From the NCBI GenBank assembly GCA_022821865.1, contig JAJECW010000105.1, positions 1 through 45,184 of the forward strand: a stretch of 45,184 bases of DNA, given 5' to 3'. The number at the start of each line of letters is the position of its first letter. Position 1 is the first letter of the stretch. The notes beneath the pieces are model-generated. The model was not told where the DNA came from, ran no database searches, and was given only the letters and a program-made list of their open reading frames with translations. Both the position numbers and the translations under genes were made by a program. The stretch comes from Pseudomonadales bacterium (lineage in GTDB: Bacteria > Pseudomonadota > Gammaproteobacteria > Pseudomonadales > Pseudohongiellaceae). Of this stretch, positions 32,325 to 41,191 are shown piece by piece.

Positions 32325-33725
32325 CTAGTAACGATAACTTTCCGGCTTGAAGGGACCGTCCACCGGCACGCCGATGTAGTCGGCCTGTTCCCGGGTCAGC
32401 CGGGTGAGGACGCCGCCGAACCCTTGCACCATCAACGCCGCCACTTCCTCATCGAGCTTCTTGGGGAGCACACTCAAGGTCACTTCGCGCTCGGACTCCG
32501 GTCTGGCGGCGAACTTGTCCCGGTACAGGTGAATCTGCGCCAGCACCTGATTGGCGAAGGAACCGTCCATGACCCGGGACGGATGCCCCGTGGCATTGCC
32601 GAGATTGATCAGGCGGCCTTCGGACAGCAGGATCAGGTAGTCCTCGGGATGCTCCCTGCCGCGGCGGAAGATCCGGTGCACCTGGGGTTTGACGAGCTGC
32701 CATTCCCAGTGCTTGCGCATGTAGGCGGTGTCGATCTCGTTGTCGAAATGGCCGATATTGCAAACCACCGCGCCAGCCTTGAGCTTTTGCAGCATGAAGC
32801 CGTCGCAGACATTGGTATTGCCGGTGGCGGAGACGATCAGGTCGAGGCTGCCGAGCAGATCGTCGTCGATTCCTTCCGGGCAGCCGGTATTTTCGCCGCC
32901 GCGCCAGGGGGAAACGACCTGGAAGCCGTCCATGCAGGCCTGCATGGCGCAGATCGGGTCGGCCTCGGCGATTTTCACGATCATGCCTTCCTGGCGCAGA
33001 CTCTGGGCCGAACCCTTGCCCACATCGCCATAACCGATCACCAGCGCGTTGCGGCCGGCGAGCAGCATGTCGGTGCCGCGCTTGACGCCGTCATTGAGGC
33101 TGTGGCGACAGCCGTACTTGTTGTCGTTCTTGGATTTGGTCACCGAATCGTTGACATTGATCGCGGGCACTTTCAGTTCGCCGGCTTCGAGCATTTCCTG
33201 CAGGCGGTGGACGCCAGTGGTGGTTTCCTCGGTGATGCCGTGAACGCCGTCAAGCACGGAGGGGTATTTTTCATGCAGCATGGCGGTGAGGTCGCCGCCG
33301 TCGTCGAGCACCATGTTGGCGTCCCAGGGCCGGCCGTCCTTGAGAATCGTCCGCTCGACGCACCACTCGCCTTCGACTTCGCTCTGGCCTTTCCAGGCGT
33401 AGACCGCAACGCCCTCCGCGGCCATGCAGGCGGCGGCATGGTCCTGGGTGGAAAAGATATTGCAAGAGGACCAGCGCACTTCCGCGCCGAGTTCCATCAA
33501 GGTTTCGATGAGCACGGCGGTTTGCACCGTCATGTGCAGGCAGCCGAGGATTTTCGCCCCCTGCAGCGGCTTGCTGCCGGCGTAACGGCTTCGCAGGGCC
33601 ATCAGCGCGGGCATTTCATTTTCGGCGAGGCTGATTTCCCGGCGGCCGTAATCGGCCAGGGAAATGTCGGCGACCTTGAAATCCGGCAATGGACAATCCC
33701 GCCGCTTGATCATGGGATGACTCAT
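32325..33725 (-). CDS. ahcY: S-adenosylhomocysteine hydrolase
   Basis: The protein has 466 residues with the substrate domain ([34 protein letters not shown]) and NAD domain ([35 protein letters not shown]). It ends KPESYRY, the conserved C-terminus needed for the tetramer active site. It splits S-adenosylhomocysteine to adenosine and homocysteine, removing the inhibitor made by methyltransferases. The stop codon lies in the CTAG flank of a family B MITE. The gene is third in the sahR-metK-ahcY-metF-rsmE series. Confidence 0.96.
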   Translation of the reverse strand: MSHPMIKRRDCPLPDFKVADISLADYGRREISLAENEMPALMALRSRYAGSKPLQGAKILGCLHMTVQTAVLIETLMELGAEVRWSSCNIFSTQDHAAACMAAEGVAVYAWKGQSEVEGEWCVERTILKDGRPWDANMVLDDGGDLTAMLHEKYPSVLDGVHGITEETTTGVHRLQEMLEAGELKVPAINVNDSVTKSKNDNKYGCRHSLNDGVKRGTDMLLAGRNALVIGYGDVGKGSAQSLRQEGMIVKIAEADPICAMQACMDGFQVVSPWRGGENTGCPEGIDDDLLGSLDLIVSATGNTNVCDGFMLQKLKAGAVVCNIGHFDNEIDTAYMRKHWEWQLVKPQVHRIFRRGREHPEDYLILLSEGRLINLGNATGHPSRVMDGSFANQVLAQIHLYRDKFAARPESEREVTLSVLPKKLDEEVAALMVQGFGGVLTRLTREQADYIGVPVDGPFKPESYRY

Positions 33726-33771
33726 CTGCTCAACTCCCGCCGCTGCTCCGGCTCAGGCCCCCGCCCCCGAT

Positions 33772-34953
33772 TCATTGACTGCTCGCCCGGACTTTGGGTC
33801 CAGCCTCATGGTGCAGCGTTTCAGCCAGATCGGTTCGCTCCCAGCGGAAGTCGGATTCTTCTCGTCCGAAATGTCCGTAACTCGCGGTCTGGCGGTAAAT
33901 GGGCCGCAACAGGTCGAGTTGCTCGATGAGCCCCCTGGGCCGCAGTTCGAAATGCGCGCGAATCAGTTCGATGATGCGCTGCTGCGAAATCCGGCTGGTG
34001 CCGAAAGTCTCGACGCTGACCGAAGTGGGCTCGGCCACGCCGATGGCGTAGGAAAGCTGCACCTCGCAACGCTCGGCAATACCCGCCGCAACCAGATTCT
34101 TGGCCACATAGCGGGCGGCGTAGGCCGCCGAGCGGTCCACCTTGGAAGGATCCTTGCCGGAAAATGCGCCGCCGCCATGGCGGGCGACGCCGCCGTAAGT
34201 GTCGACGATGATCTTGCGCCCGGTGAGGCCGCAGTCGCCGCGCGGGCCGCCGATCACGAAACGGCCGGTGGGGTTGATCAGGTAATTGGTGCGCTGGTCG
34301 AGCCATTGCGGCGGCAGGACGGGCTTGATGATTTCTTCAATCACCGCTTCCCGCACCCGGGCCAGGGGAACATCACCGGCGTGCTGGGTGGAAAGCACTA
34401 CGGTTTCGATGCCTTCCGGGCGACCGTCGCGATAGCGGAAGCTGAGCTGGCTCTTGGCGTCGGGGCCAAGCCAGGGCAGCGCCCCGCTCTTGCGCACCCG
34501 GGCCTGCTGTTGCGCCAGCCGGTGGGAATAGGTGATGGGCGCGGGCATCAGCACATCGGTTTCGCTGGTGGCGTAGCCGAACATCAGGCCCTGGTCGCCC
34601 GCGCCCTGGTCCTTCAACTCGGTGGGATCAACTCCCATGGCGATATCCGGAGACTGCTGGCCCAGGGCGTTGAGCACGGCGCAGGCCTCGCTGTCGAAGC
34701 CGAGCTCGGCGCTGGTGTACCCGATATCGCGCACCACTTCCCGCACCAGGGAATCCACATCGATGGTGGCGCTGCTGCTGATTTCGCCGGCCAGCAGCAC
34801 CATGCCGGTCTTGACCAGGGTTTCGCAGGCGACCCGGGAATTCGGGTCCCGCTCGAGCAGGGCGTCGAGCACCGCATCGGAAATCTGGTCGGCCATCTTG
34901 TCCGGATGACCTTCGGCCACCGATTCAGACGTGAACAGGCTCGTGTCAGGCAT
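33772..34953 (-). CDS. metK: S-adenosylmethionine synthetase
   Basis: The 393-residue product begins [19 protein letters not shown] and has the ATP-binding [32 protein letters not shown] with the [19 protein letters not shown] signature, and Lys/His residues typical of MetK. It makes SAM from methionine and ATP in the cytoplasm. It starts 14 bp after the sahR-like gene, so the regulator and its metabolic target form one transcript. Confidence 0.97.
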   Translation of the reverse strand: MPDTSLFTSESVAEGHPDKMADQISDAVLDALLERDPNSRVACETLVKTGMVLLAGEISSSATIDVDSLVREVVRDIGYTSAELGFDSEACAVLNALGQQSPDIAMGVDPTELKDQGAGDQGLMFGYATSETDVLMPAPITYSHRLAQQQARVRKSGALPWLGPDAKSQLSFRYRDGRPEGIETVVLSTQHAGDVPLARVREAVIEEIIKPVLPPQWLDQRTNYLINPTGRFVIGGPRGDCGLTGRKIIVDTYGGVARHGGGAFSGKDPSKVDRSAAYAARYVAKNLVAAGIAERCEVQLSYAIGVAEPTSVSVETFGTSRISQQRIIELIRAHFELRPRGLIEQLDLLRPIYRQTASYGHFGREESDFRWERTDLAETLHHEAGPKVRASSQ

Positions 34954-34967
34954 GGCTGTCTTCCAGT

Positions 34968-35984
34968 CTATCGAGAACGGGCGTCGCGCTTCTTGCTGAA
35001 CATCCGCATCTGGATCTGGAATCCATTGCGCAGCCCCAGGAAGGAGCCCTGGTGGTCTTCCAGGCCCGCCTGACCGGCCCAGTCCTGCAAGTCGTCGGTA
35101 TCGAATCCAAGCCAGAGGTCGCCGCAGGATTCCCGCACCCAGTCCTGGTCGTGACGGGTCAGATCGCAGATCAGCAGCGTGCCCGAGGGCGCCAGCAGGC
35201 GGGCGCAGTCCTTGATGGTCATGGCCGGCGACGGAATATGATGCAGCACCATGTCGAAGATGATGAGATCGAATTGCCGGTCGGTCACCGAGCGGGTTTC
35301 GCCCAGCAGGAATTCAATTCCCTGGTGACCTGCGGCGGCAACGGTGGCGCGGGCTTTTTCCAGCATGTCCGGCGAGTTGTCCAGGGCGGTGAGGCGCTGG
35401 AACCGCTCGGCAAGCTCGGCAAGCAACTGGCCTTCGCCGGGGCCGACTTCAAGCACCCGGGCCTGCTTCTCCAGCCCGAGGCCGGCAATCACGTCGTGCA
35501 GATTCGCGCAATACTGGTCATGGGCAACAATCAAGCCCTGCTTTTCGCGGAACTTGCCGGCATTGCGGCGGAAAAACTGCAGCGAGGAGAGGCCGCGCTC
35601 CTGCTGGATCTGACGAATCTTGCGATTTTGCGAGGTCGATATCGGCAGGGTATCGATGGCTTCCAGGATATGGCGGCGGCTTTCGGCAAAATCCGCGTGA
35701 TCATGCACCAGCGTGCGGCGGTAGAAGATCGAAGTGCCTTCGCGCCGGGTGGAAAGCAGGCCGGCTTGCAGCAGAATCTTGAGATGGTGGCTCAGCGCCG
35801 ATTGGCGTATATCCAGAATGCGGCACAATTCGAGAACGCTGAAGGACTCGCTTTTCAGCAGCCGCAGGATTTGCAGCCGCAGGCTGTCCGCCAAGGCCTT
35901 GTGCAGGGCGGTGAGGGTAAGCAGCGGCTCGGCCACTGGCCGGGGGCTGCTTTCGTACAGTATGGAAGCGGGATTGGTACTCAT
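34968..35984 (-). CDS. sahR: SahR-like regulator: ArsR-type helix-turn-helix fused to a SAM-methyltransferase fold
   Basis: The 338-residue protein has an N-terminal ArsR/SmtB winged helix ([37 protein letters not shown]) and a C-terminal class I methyltransferase domain with motif [16 protein letters not shown] and [11 protein letters not shown]. This two-domain design is that of SahR, described in proteobacteria as a repressor of SAM-cycle genes that responds to S-adenosylhomocysteine. Here it leads the operon metK-ahcY-metF. A perfect palindrome at 36046-36069 just upstream is the likely operator. The ATG at 35984 is preferred over an upstream frame lacking domain content. The name is by architecture and context. 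Confidence 0.75.
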   Translation of the reverse strand: MSTNPASILYESSPRPVAEPLLTLTALHKALADSLRLQILRLLKSESFSVLELCRILDIRQSALSHHLKILLQAGLLSTRREGTSIFYRRTLVHDHADFAESRRHILEAIDTLPISTSQNRKIRQIQQERGLSSLQFFRRNAGKFREKQGLIVAHDQYCANLHDVIAGLGLEKQARVLEVGPGEGQLLAELAERFQRLTALDNSPDMLEKARATVAAAGHQGIEFLLGETRSVTDRQFDLIIFDMVLHHIPSPAMTIKDCARLLAPSGTLLICDLTRHDQDWVRESCGDLWLGFDTDDLQDWAGQAGLEDHQGSFLGLRNGFQIQMRMFSKKRDARSR

Positions 35985-36045
35985 TGCAGTTGCGGGTAGG
36001 TAAAATGGGAGCGAACGATAGCAGCATCGGCCCCCGACTGCAATC

Positions 36046-36069
36046 ATTTATCAAAATATTTTGATAAAT
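36046..36069. promoter_or_regulatory. 24-bp palindromic operator between sahR and a divergent methyltransferase
   Basis: The sequence is a perfect palindrome of 24 bp with the core TATCAAAATATTTTGATA. It lies 62 bp upstream of sahR and about 77 bp upstream of the plus-strand methyltransferase start, in the shared promoter region. ArsR-family regulators bind such AT-rich dyads. Autoregulation by the sahR product and control of both directions are inferred. Confidence 0.72.
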
Positions 36070-36146
36070 ATTTTGCGTGCAATCCTGAATTTATGCGGGA
36101 TACCTTGGTAAACTTGCGCCAGTCGCGAAAAAAACAGGGCGGGAAA

Positions 36147-37040
36147 ATGTTTCAGCGCAGTAAAGAATCCCTTGCCGAGCACGGCGACAAGGTTGTGGGC
36201 TATTACGACACGGAAACCCACGGGCTGTATCTCACTGGATGGAACCGTGACCATATTCATTTCGGACTGTTCGAACCCGGGCAGTGCCCCAAGCCAAACG
36301 AATGGTTCACGGATTCGGAAATCCATGCCCGGGCCGTGGTTCGGATGGTGGAAGCCACAGTGGCTCCCGCCGAAATCGGGCGGCAACATCATGTTGTGGA
36401 TGCTGGCTGCGGGGTGGGCGGCACCGCAATCCATCTCGCCCGAACACGCGGCTGCAAGGTTACCGGAGTCAATATCGTCGACATGCAACTGGAAATCGCC
36501 GCCGGGAAAGCCGCTCAAGCCGGCCTTGAAGGACTGGTCTCTTTCGAGTACGCCGATTGTTCGCGGCATCTGCCTTTTCCCGACAACTCCGTAGATGTGG
36601 TCGTCAATATCGAAAGCGCCTGCCACTATGTCGACCGGGCCAATTTCCTGCGTGAAGTTCACCGCATTCTGAAGCCGTCAGGCAAGATCGTGGCAACGGA
36701 CTGGATGGCGCGCGACGGCTTGACCGACGCGGAATACGAGAAATACATCGAGCCGATCTGTGAACCTTACGCCCTGCCCAGTCTGGAATGCCCGGGTTCC
36801 TACCGGAAAATACTGGCCGAAGCGGATCTGGAGATTCTGGAATTCGAGGGATTCCATGGAAAAGATGCGGCCAATGTGCAAATCGTGGAAAACGCATGCA
36901 AATTGATGGCTGGCTTGATGATCGGGGGTATGCGCACACCTGGGTTGCGTCGCTTGTACGGCCAGGTTCAACCACTTCATGAAGCCTGGAGCGGCGGCTA
37001 CTTTGAACTCAGGCGCTATTGCGCCCGGAAGGCGGCATAG
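36147..37040 (+). CDS. Class I SAM-dependent methyltransferase (small-molecule type)
   Basis: The 297-residue product begins MFQRSKESLAEHGDKVVGYY and has motif I VVDAGCGVGGTAIHLA, then FPDNSVDVVVNIESACHY and FLREVHRILKPSGKIVATDW. It resembles sterol, tocopherol or glycine-type N/C-methyltransferases in the same superfamily; the substrate cannot be told. The ATG at 36147 is preceded by GGCGGGAA; an upstream ATG at 36093 is possible. It is divergent from the SAM-cycle operon and shares the palindromic operator, so its expression is probably linked to SAM/SAH levels. Confidence 0.8.
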   Translation: MFQRSKESLAEHGDKVVGYYDTETHGLYLTGWNRDHIHFGLFEPGQCPKPNEWFTDSEIHARAVVRMVEATVAPAEIGRQHHVVDAGCGVGGTAIHLARTRGCKVTGVNIVDMQLEIAAGKAAQAGLEGLVSFEYADCSRHLPFPDNSVDVVVNIESACHYVDRANFLREVHRILKPSGKIVATDWMARDGLTDAEYEKYIEPICEPYALPSLECPGSYRKILAEADLEILEFEGFHGKDAANVQIVENACKLMAGLMIGGMRTPGLRRLYGQVQPLHEAWSGGYFELRRYCARKAA

Positions 37041-37089
37041 CTCCGTACTCCCGGTTGGCTATGGATGAACCGGTTGTCCCCAGCCCCGC

Positions 37090-37512
37090 TCAGCGCGGGT
37101 CCAGCCGCAGAAAGCGGCGTGGCGGAAATCCGGTGAGAAAGCGGACAAACAAGCCGACGTCGTAAACTTCCGCCACCCGTTCAAGCTCGGCGCCGCTCAG
37201 TGGCACGGCAAGGTAGGGCTCGGGTTCGCCATCGCCATCGGTCGCCACTTCCACTTGCGGGCGCTCCATTGCCTGACGGTACCACTGCCGCGGCCAATGG
37301 TTGGCGGCGATGTAGAGATTGCCGTCGATATCGCGCCGGGAAAGCACCCGTTCGCCGCGGGCGCCATTGTCGCCGGTGGTGACGATGACGATGCTGTCGC
37401 CGCCGAATGGCTGAAAGTAGCCGATCAATGACTCGAAGGCGACCACGAGCAAAACGTATGCCGCCGCCACGATGACGGCAATGCGGACCCAGCCTGGAAT
37501 TCCCTCGACCAT
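37090..37512 (-). CDS. Nitroreductase/deazaflavin-dependent oxidoreductase-like protein (DUF385 type)
   Basis: The 140-residue product starts MVEGIPGWVRIAVIVAAAYV, a membrane-anchor helix, and continues IVTTGDNGARGERVLSRRDIDGNLYI and AANHWPRQWYRQAMERPQVE. These fit the split-barrel flavin/F420 reductase-like family DUF385. Family members bind deazaflavin or flavin; the activity here is unknown. GGGAGGGGGG lies 7 bases upstream of the ATG. Longer upstream frames run into a MITE fragment and transposase remains and are not part of the gene. Confidence 0.65.
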   Translation of the reverse strand: MVEGIPGWVRIAVIVAAAYVLLVVAFESLIGYFQPFGGDSIVIVTTGDNGARGERVLSRRDIDGNLYIAANHWPRQWYRQAMERPQVEVATDGDGEPEPYLAVPLSGAELERVAEVYDVGLFVRFLTGFPPRRFLRLDPR

Positions 37513-37600
37513 GATATCCCCCCTCCCGGATGCAGTTCCTGTCGGGGCCAAACTTATGCCATAACCACGCCAGCTTGCAACAGGGGACATTCCCGTCATC

Positions 37601-37680
37601 AATATTCGCCTCAATCGACCGCCCGGGGGCGCGGCGATAGCGAATTTTCGCTTTCGCGAATTCCTACGGCGCAGGCTCCT
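37601..37680 (-). repeat. Family B MITE, right-hand 80-bp fragment
   Basis: The 80 bases match 44965-45044 with only two differences (78 of 80). They contain the terminal repeat GAATTCCTACGGCGCAGGCT followed by CCTGG, a CTAG-like flank. Only the right arm is present. It interrupts the IS1-type transposase remnant at the codons for GDVWT. Confidence 0.85.
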
Positions 37681-37682
37681 GG

Positions 37683-37890
37683 GTCCATACATCTCCGGCG
37701 ACCGCTGGCACGGCAATCGCGCCGCGCACGGCCCGCTCCTTCGCGTAGCAAAAGGACCAGATTTCGTCGCACTCGATTCGGCGGTTGCCTTTGATTCCGC
37801 GCAGGCGTCGCCCGCGTCTTTCAGCGGCTTGGCAACCGTGTTGATGGATACGCCGGTGATCCGGGTGATTGAGCGCACTTCCCATGTCAA
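37683..37890 (-). pseudogene. IS1-family transposase fragment (frameshifted, both ends missing)
   Basis: EVRSITRITGVSINTVAKPL and KDAGDACAE in one frame, then RRIECDEIWSFCYAKERAV and VAGDVWT in another, correspond to the helix-turn-helix and the start of the DDE domain of IS1-type transposases (DEIWSF contains the first catalytic Asp). The frame changes near 37790. The N-terminus is missing and the fragment stops at the family B MITE. It therefore shows two successive events: an IS1-type insertion that cut a hicA gene, then MITE insertion and deletion. Confidence 0.8.
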
Positions 37891-37904
37891 GCATTTTGTT
37901 CAGT

Positions 37905-37949
37905 TTAATTTTTCAGAAGTGCTTGGATAACCCGGCCATGCCGAACCAT
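37905..37949 (-). pseudogene. Truncated HicA toxin stub
   Basis: Two bases after the DUF1902 antitoxin stop, an ATG begins MVRHGRVIQALLKN and then hits TAA. HicA toxins, small RNA-binding mRNA interferases, start in this way and usually follow a DUF1902 antitoxin. Only 14 residues remain, and IS1-type transposase sequence follows directly. The short length limits certainty; the context is the main support. Confidence 0.45.
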
Positions 37950-37951
37950 CC

Positions 37952-38245
37952 TTATGCGGCAATGGCCGCCAGGGAATACTCCAATCCCAGCTTATTGATC
38001 GGGAGCGGTATGTTCGACCTTCCGGGGCGCCCCGGTGGCAAGGAGACGTTGACCACCACTTCGCTGTCCGCGTCCTCTGGAATCTTGAGATTGTTCAGCA
38101 ACAGTCGGGGAACGACGTCATCTATCGCTTTCACCAGCCCTGTCACGGTCTCTGTTTCCAGGGTGAGTCCCGGTATGTCATCACTCGTGGCAACGTATAC
38201 GCCGGTGTCGGCGTAGTACTCTACGTTAATCGTGAATTGGTTCAT
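37952..38245 (-). CDS. DUF1902 (HicB-like) antitoxin, now orphan
   Basis: The 97-residue product begins MNQFTINVEYYADTGVYVAT and continues SDDIPGLTLETETVTGLV, the DUF1902/HicB partial RNase-H-fold signature. It ends with NIPLPINKLGLEYSLAAI. Such proteins neutralise HicA toxins. GGAGAAGG precedes the ATG. The toxin gene behind it is reduced to 14 codons, so this antitoxin has no working partner here. Confidence 0.8.
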   Translation of the reverse strand: MNQFTINVEYYADTGVYVATSDDIPGLTLETETVTGLVKAIDDVVPRLLLNNLKIPEDADSEVVVNVSLPPGRPGRSNIPLPINKLGLEYSLAAIAA

Positions 38246-38415
38246 GGCCTTCTCCGCTTCAGATGCGGCCTCTTCCGGCGCTATCTATGTGATATGACTC
38301 TCCCATCATACCACTTGACACCCCTGCTTCCTACGGGGCCGAACTCGGCGCAGGCTCGCTCCCGGCGTGCGAATTTGCTAGTCTGGCGGCAATTCCCTCC
38401 AGCCTGGGCAGCATT

Positions 38416-39120
38416 GTGGCGCAAAAGAATCGACAGCGGTCCACATCCGCTCCCGCGGCGGAACCGCAACCGGCCAGTCCCGGCCGGCGCAATCTGCTCA
38501 AGGGCGCCGGGCTTGTGGGCGCCGCGGCGCTTGGCGGCAGCGGCACGCTGATTGCCCAGCAAGGCGCAGAGCCGGCCCAGCCTCGAATCCGCGAAGCTCT
38601 GGAAGTCCTCACCGCGGCGGAAGTCGAAACCCTGGAAATCCTCTGCGACCTGCTCATTCCCTCCGATGAGAACGGCCCCGGCGCCCGGGAAGCAAGAGCC
38701 GCCCACTATATCGACCGCGCCCTGGCCGGACCCGACGCCGAAGACCTCGAAGCCTTCCGCATCGGCCTGGCGGCGATTGAGGACTACGCCCGCAGGTATC
38801 GGGGCAGGCCCTTTGCCCGATTGATCCGCGACCGGCAGGAATCGATCCTGCTCGCCCTGCAGCAGAACAAACTCGACGGGTTCCTGCCCAGCGCCGGCGG
38901 GTTCTTCGACCTGCTGCGCAATCACGCCATCAATGGCACGTTTTGCGACCCCTATTACGGCGGCAACCGCGATTTTGTCGGCTGGGACATGATCCGCTAC
39001 CCCGGCGTTCGCATCGGCGCCAGCGAGCGCGATGTGGAATTGGGCGCCGACCTGCCGCCGAATCATCAATCGGCATACGACTACCCGCCCTATACCAAGA
39101 CCGGAGGCAACCGTGCCTAG
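38416..39120 (+). CDS. Gluconate 2-dehydrogenase subunit 3-like protein (Tat exported)
   Basis: From a GTG at 38416 the product has 234 residues. A twin-arginine signal (SPGRRNLLKGAGLVGAAALGG) is followed by a subunit-3 domain (LTAAEVETLEILCDLLIPSD, HYIDRALAG, FFDLLRNHAINGTFCDPYYG). This subunit accompanies the FAD subunit of membrane-bound gluconate-type dehydrogenases and carries it through the Tat pathway, because the flavin subunit has no signal. The gene overlaps the next one by 8 bp, confirming an operon. The region 38246-38415 before it holds no gene. Confidence 0.85.
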   Translation: MAQKNRQRSTSAPAAEPQPASPGRRNLLKGAGLVGAAALGGSGTLIAQQGAEPAQPRIREALEVLTAAEVETLEILCDLLIPSDENGPGAREARAAHYIDRALAGPDAEDLEAFRIGLAAIEDYARRYRGRPFARLIRDRQESILLALQQNKLDGFLPSAGGFFDLLRNHAINGTFCDPYYGGNRDFVGWDMIRYPGVRIGASERDVELGADLPPNHQSAYDYPPYTKTGGNRA

Positions 39121-40819
39121 GAGGCTTGCCGGCGCCGATGTGGCCATTGTCGGCCTTGGCGCCGCGGGCGGCATCGCTTCCCTGCCACTGGCCCGGGCCG
39201 GCATGAAGGTCATCGGCCTCGAAGCCGGTGGCTGGCTCAGCCCGCGGGATTTCGGCCCCGATGAATTGCGCAATAATTACCGCAACTGGCCACAAGCAGT
39301 GCAGAAGGCCGCCGGCGAGGCGCCGACGGTGCGCGCCACGGCCGCCGACCGCGCCGTGCAGGGCGGCCATCCCATGATGAATGCCGTGGGCGGCACTTCC
39401 ATGCACTACTGGGCCCAGAGTTGGCGGCTCAATCCCTGGGATTTCCGGGTGGTGTCCGCAACGCGGGAGCGCTATGGCCCGGGCCGCGTTCCGGCAGGCT
39501 CCACGGTAGAGGACTGGCCTTTCGACCATACGGAACTCGAGCCGTTCTACGACCGGGTCGAATACGCCATCGGCGTTTCCGGGCAGGCGGGCAATGTGCA
39601 GGGGGAGATCGACTCCCGCGGCAATATCTTTGAAGGCCCCCGGCGGCGACCCTACCCGATGCGGCCATTGCGCGCATCCCCTTTCACCGAGCTCATGGGA
39701 GACGCCGCCCGCAGGCTCGGCTGGAATCCCTTTCAGGGTCCGGCGGCAATCGCCACCGAGGCATACGATGGCCGCCCGCCCTGCCAATACCATGGCTTCT
39801 GCAACCGCGGCGGCTGTCATTTGCGGTCGAAAAGCTCCACCGCCTTCACCGCGATTCCCAAGGCCCTGGAAACCGGCAATCTGGAAGTCGTCCCCTATGC
39901 CCGGGTGATCCGGGTGGTCACAGACAATGATGGCCGCGTCACCGGCGTGGAATACCTCAAGGGCAATGAGCACTTCTTCCAACCCGCCAGAGTGGTCTTG
40001 CTGGCGAGTTACACCTATGAAAACGTGCGGCTGCTGCTGTTGTCGGCTTCAGCGGCTTTCCCCGATGGCCTGGCCAACCATGCCGGCCAGGTGGGCAGGC
40101 ATTATCTTAGCCATCACCAGGGCGCGCCGGTGACCGCGCTGTTCGACCGCGATCTTCACAACTGGTACGGACTGCCGGCCCAGGGCGCCGCCATCGACGA
40201 ATGGGCCGATGACAATTTCGACCACAGCGGGCTGGATTTTATCGGCGGCGCCAATCTCTGGGCCCATACCGACCGCCGGCCCATGAGCGCAGCCCGCATG
40301 AGCACCTTCGGCCAGACCGCCCGCAATTGGGGCTCGGACTGGAAGGCTTTCATCATGAAGAATGCCGACCGCGGCAATTCCTCCTATCTCCAGAAAACCA
40401 CGCTGCCCTACGAAGACAACTACCTTGATCTCGACCCGGAAGTGAAAGACCCCTTCGGCCTGCCGGTGATCCGCATTACGGCGCGCTATCACGATAACGA
40501 ACTGCGCATCGCCCGTTTTGCCCAGGACAGGATGGAGCAGTGGTATCGCGAGGCCGGCGCCACCCGCATCATCCGTTCCGGACTCGGCAACGCCATGGGG
40601 GCTTCCACCCACGCCTATGGCGGCACCCGCATGGGCGACAATGCCGAGACCAATGTGGTGGACCGCTGGGGTTTTTGTCACGAAGCGCCCAATCTCGGCA
40701 TTCTCGGCGCTTCGGTCATGGGCACCAGCGGCGCCCGCAACCCCACCCTCACCGCCCAGGCCCTGGCCTGGCGCACCGCGGACTATCTGGCGAACAACTG
40801 GAGCGCAGTGGCGGAATAG
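39113..40819 (+). CDS. GMC family FAD-dependent oxidoreductase
   Basis: A GTG at 39113 with CCGGAGG 6 bases upstream gives 568 residues. The Rossmann motif AIVGLGAAGGIASLPLARAG sits at the N-terminus without a signal peptide; MNAVGGTSMHYWAQSWRLNP is the GMC flavin-binding signature; the C-terminal GASTHAYGGTRMG and GTSGARNPTLTAQALAWR complete the fold. It is the large subunit of a periplasmic sugar, alcohol or sugar-acid dehydrogenase, exported together with the Tat-bearing subunit encoded just before. The usual third gene, a cytochrome c, is missing here. Confidence 0.9.
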   Translation: MPRRLAGADVAIVGLGAAGGIASLPLARAGMKVIGLEAGGWLSPRDFGPDELRNNYRNWPQAVQKAAGEAPTVRATAADRAVQGGHPMMNAVGGTSMHYWAQSWRLNPWDFRVVSATRERYGPGRVPAGSTVEDWPFDHTELEPFYDRVEYAIGVSGQAGNVQGEIDSRGNIFEGPRRRPYPMRPLRASPFTELMGDAARRLGWNPFQGPAAIATEAYDGRPPCQYHGFCNRGGCHLRSKSSTAFTAIPKALETGNLEVVPYARVIRVVTDNDGRVTGVEYLKGNEHFFQPARVVLLASYTYENVRLLLLSASAAFPDGLANHAGQVGRHYLSHHQGAPVTALFDRDLHNWYGLPAQGAAIDEWADDNFDHSGLDFIGGANLWAHTDRRPMSAARMSTFGQTARNWGSDWKAFIMKNADRGNSSYLQKTTLPYEDNYLDLDPEVKDPFGLPVIRITARYHDNELRIARFAQDRMEQWYREAGATRIIRSGLGNAMGASTHAYGGTRMGDNAETNVVDRWGFCHEAPNLGILGASVMGTSGARNPTLTAQALAWRTADYLANNWSAVAE

Positions 40820-40823
40820 GGGC

Positions 40824-41180
40824 CATGCCAGCTTCCATGCAGCAGCGGCGGCACGCCGTTGCCTTCATCGTCATTCTGGGTATTCTCTGAAAAACTCCAT
40901 CCGTGGAGTTTTTCATTATCATTCTGCCAGTCATGCCGCAACTGATCATGGGGCTCGGGGACGTTCCGCTTTCCAGCGCTTCGGCCCTCGGCGGCTATCT
41001 GCTGTTCACTTACGCCGCCGCGCAGTTTTTCGCCGCGCCGGTACCTGGCGCCATGGGGGATCGTTTCGGGCGGCGGCCGGGCTTTCCGCCCTCAGCCTGC
41101 TCGTCCTCATATTCGCGGCAAGATTTCCGGGAGACACGCCGAGGGAATCAACGCGGCAGATCGAGCAAACGGGAAAGTGA
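40824..41180 (+). pseudogene. MFS transporter (TetA/Bcr-like) pseudogene
   Basis: The first frame reads RRHAVAFIVILGIL, is broken by a TGA at 40888, and resumes IIILPVMPQLIMGLGD, SASALGGYLLFTYAAAQFFA and GAMGDRFGRRPG. These are the first two helices and the loop motif GDRFGRRP of drug-efflux MFS proteins. A further frame change leads to SLLVLIFAARFPGDTPRES and a stop. About 300 residues are missing. The first break coincides with a 38-bp remnant of the family A element (40880-40918), which replaces the expected DTIGFG-type segment. Confidence 0.82.
40880..40918 (+). repeat. Family A element, single-hairpin remnant
   Basis: GTATTCTCTGAAAAACTCC and the following bases through TTTTTCATTA are identical to the first 39 bases of the full copy at 23498-23649. 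The hairpin is GAAAAACTCCA-TCCG-TGGAGTTTTTC (40889-40914), an 11-bp stem. The other four hairpins are absent. It lies inside an MFS pseudogene. Confidence 0.85.
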
Positions 41181-41191
41181 AAGCATCCGCT

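Noticed and set aside
32046..33929. Long plus-strand frame opposite metF, ahcY and metK
   Set aside because: The minus strand has unmistakable housekeeping enzymes; the plus frame has no ribosome-binding site or domain.
34938..34968. SAM or SAH riboswitch in front of metK or ahcY
   Set aside because: The intergenic gaps (14 and 46 bp) are too short for known SAM or SAH riboswitches, and control by the SahR-type regulator is a simpler explanation.
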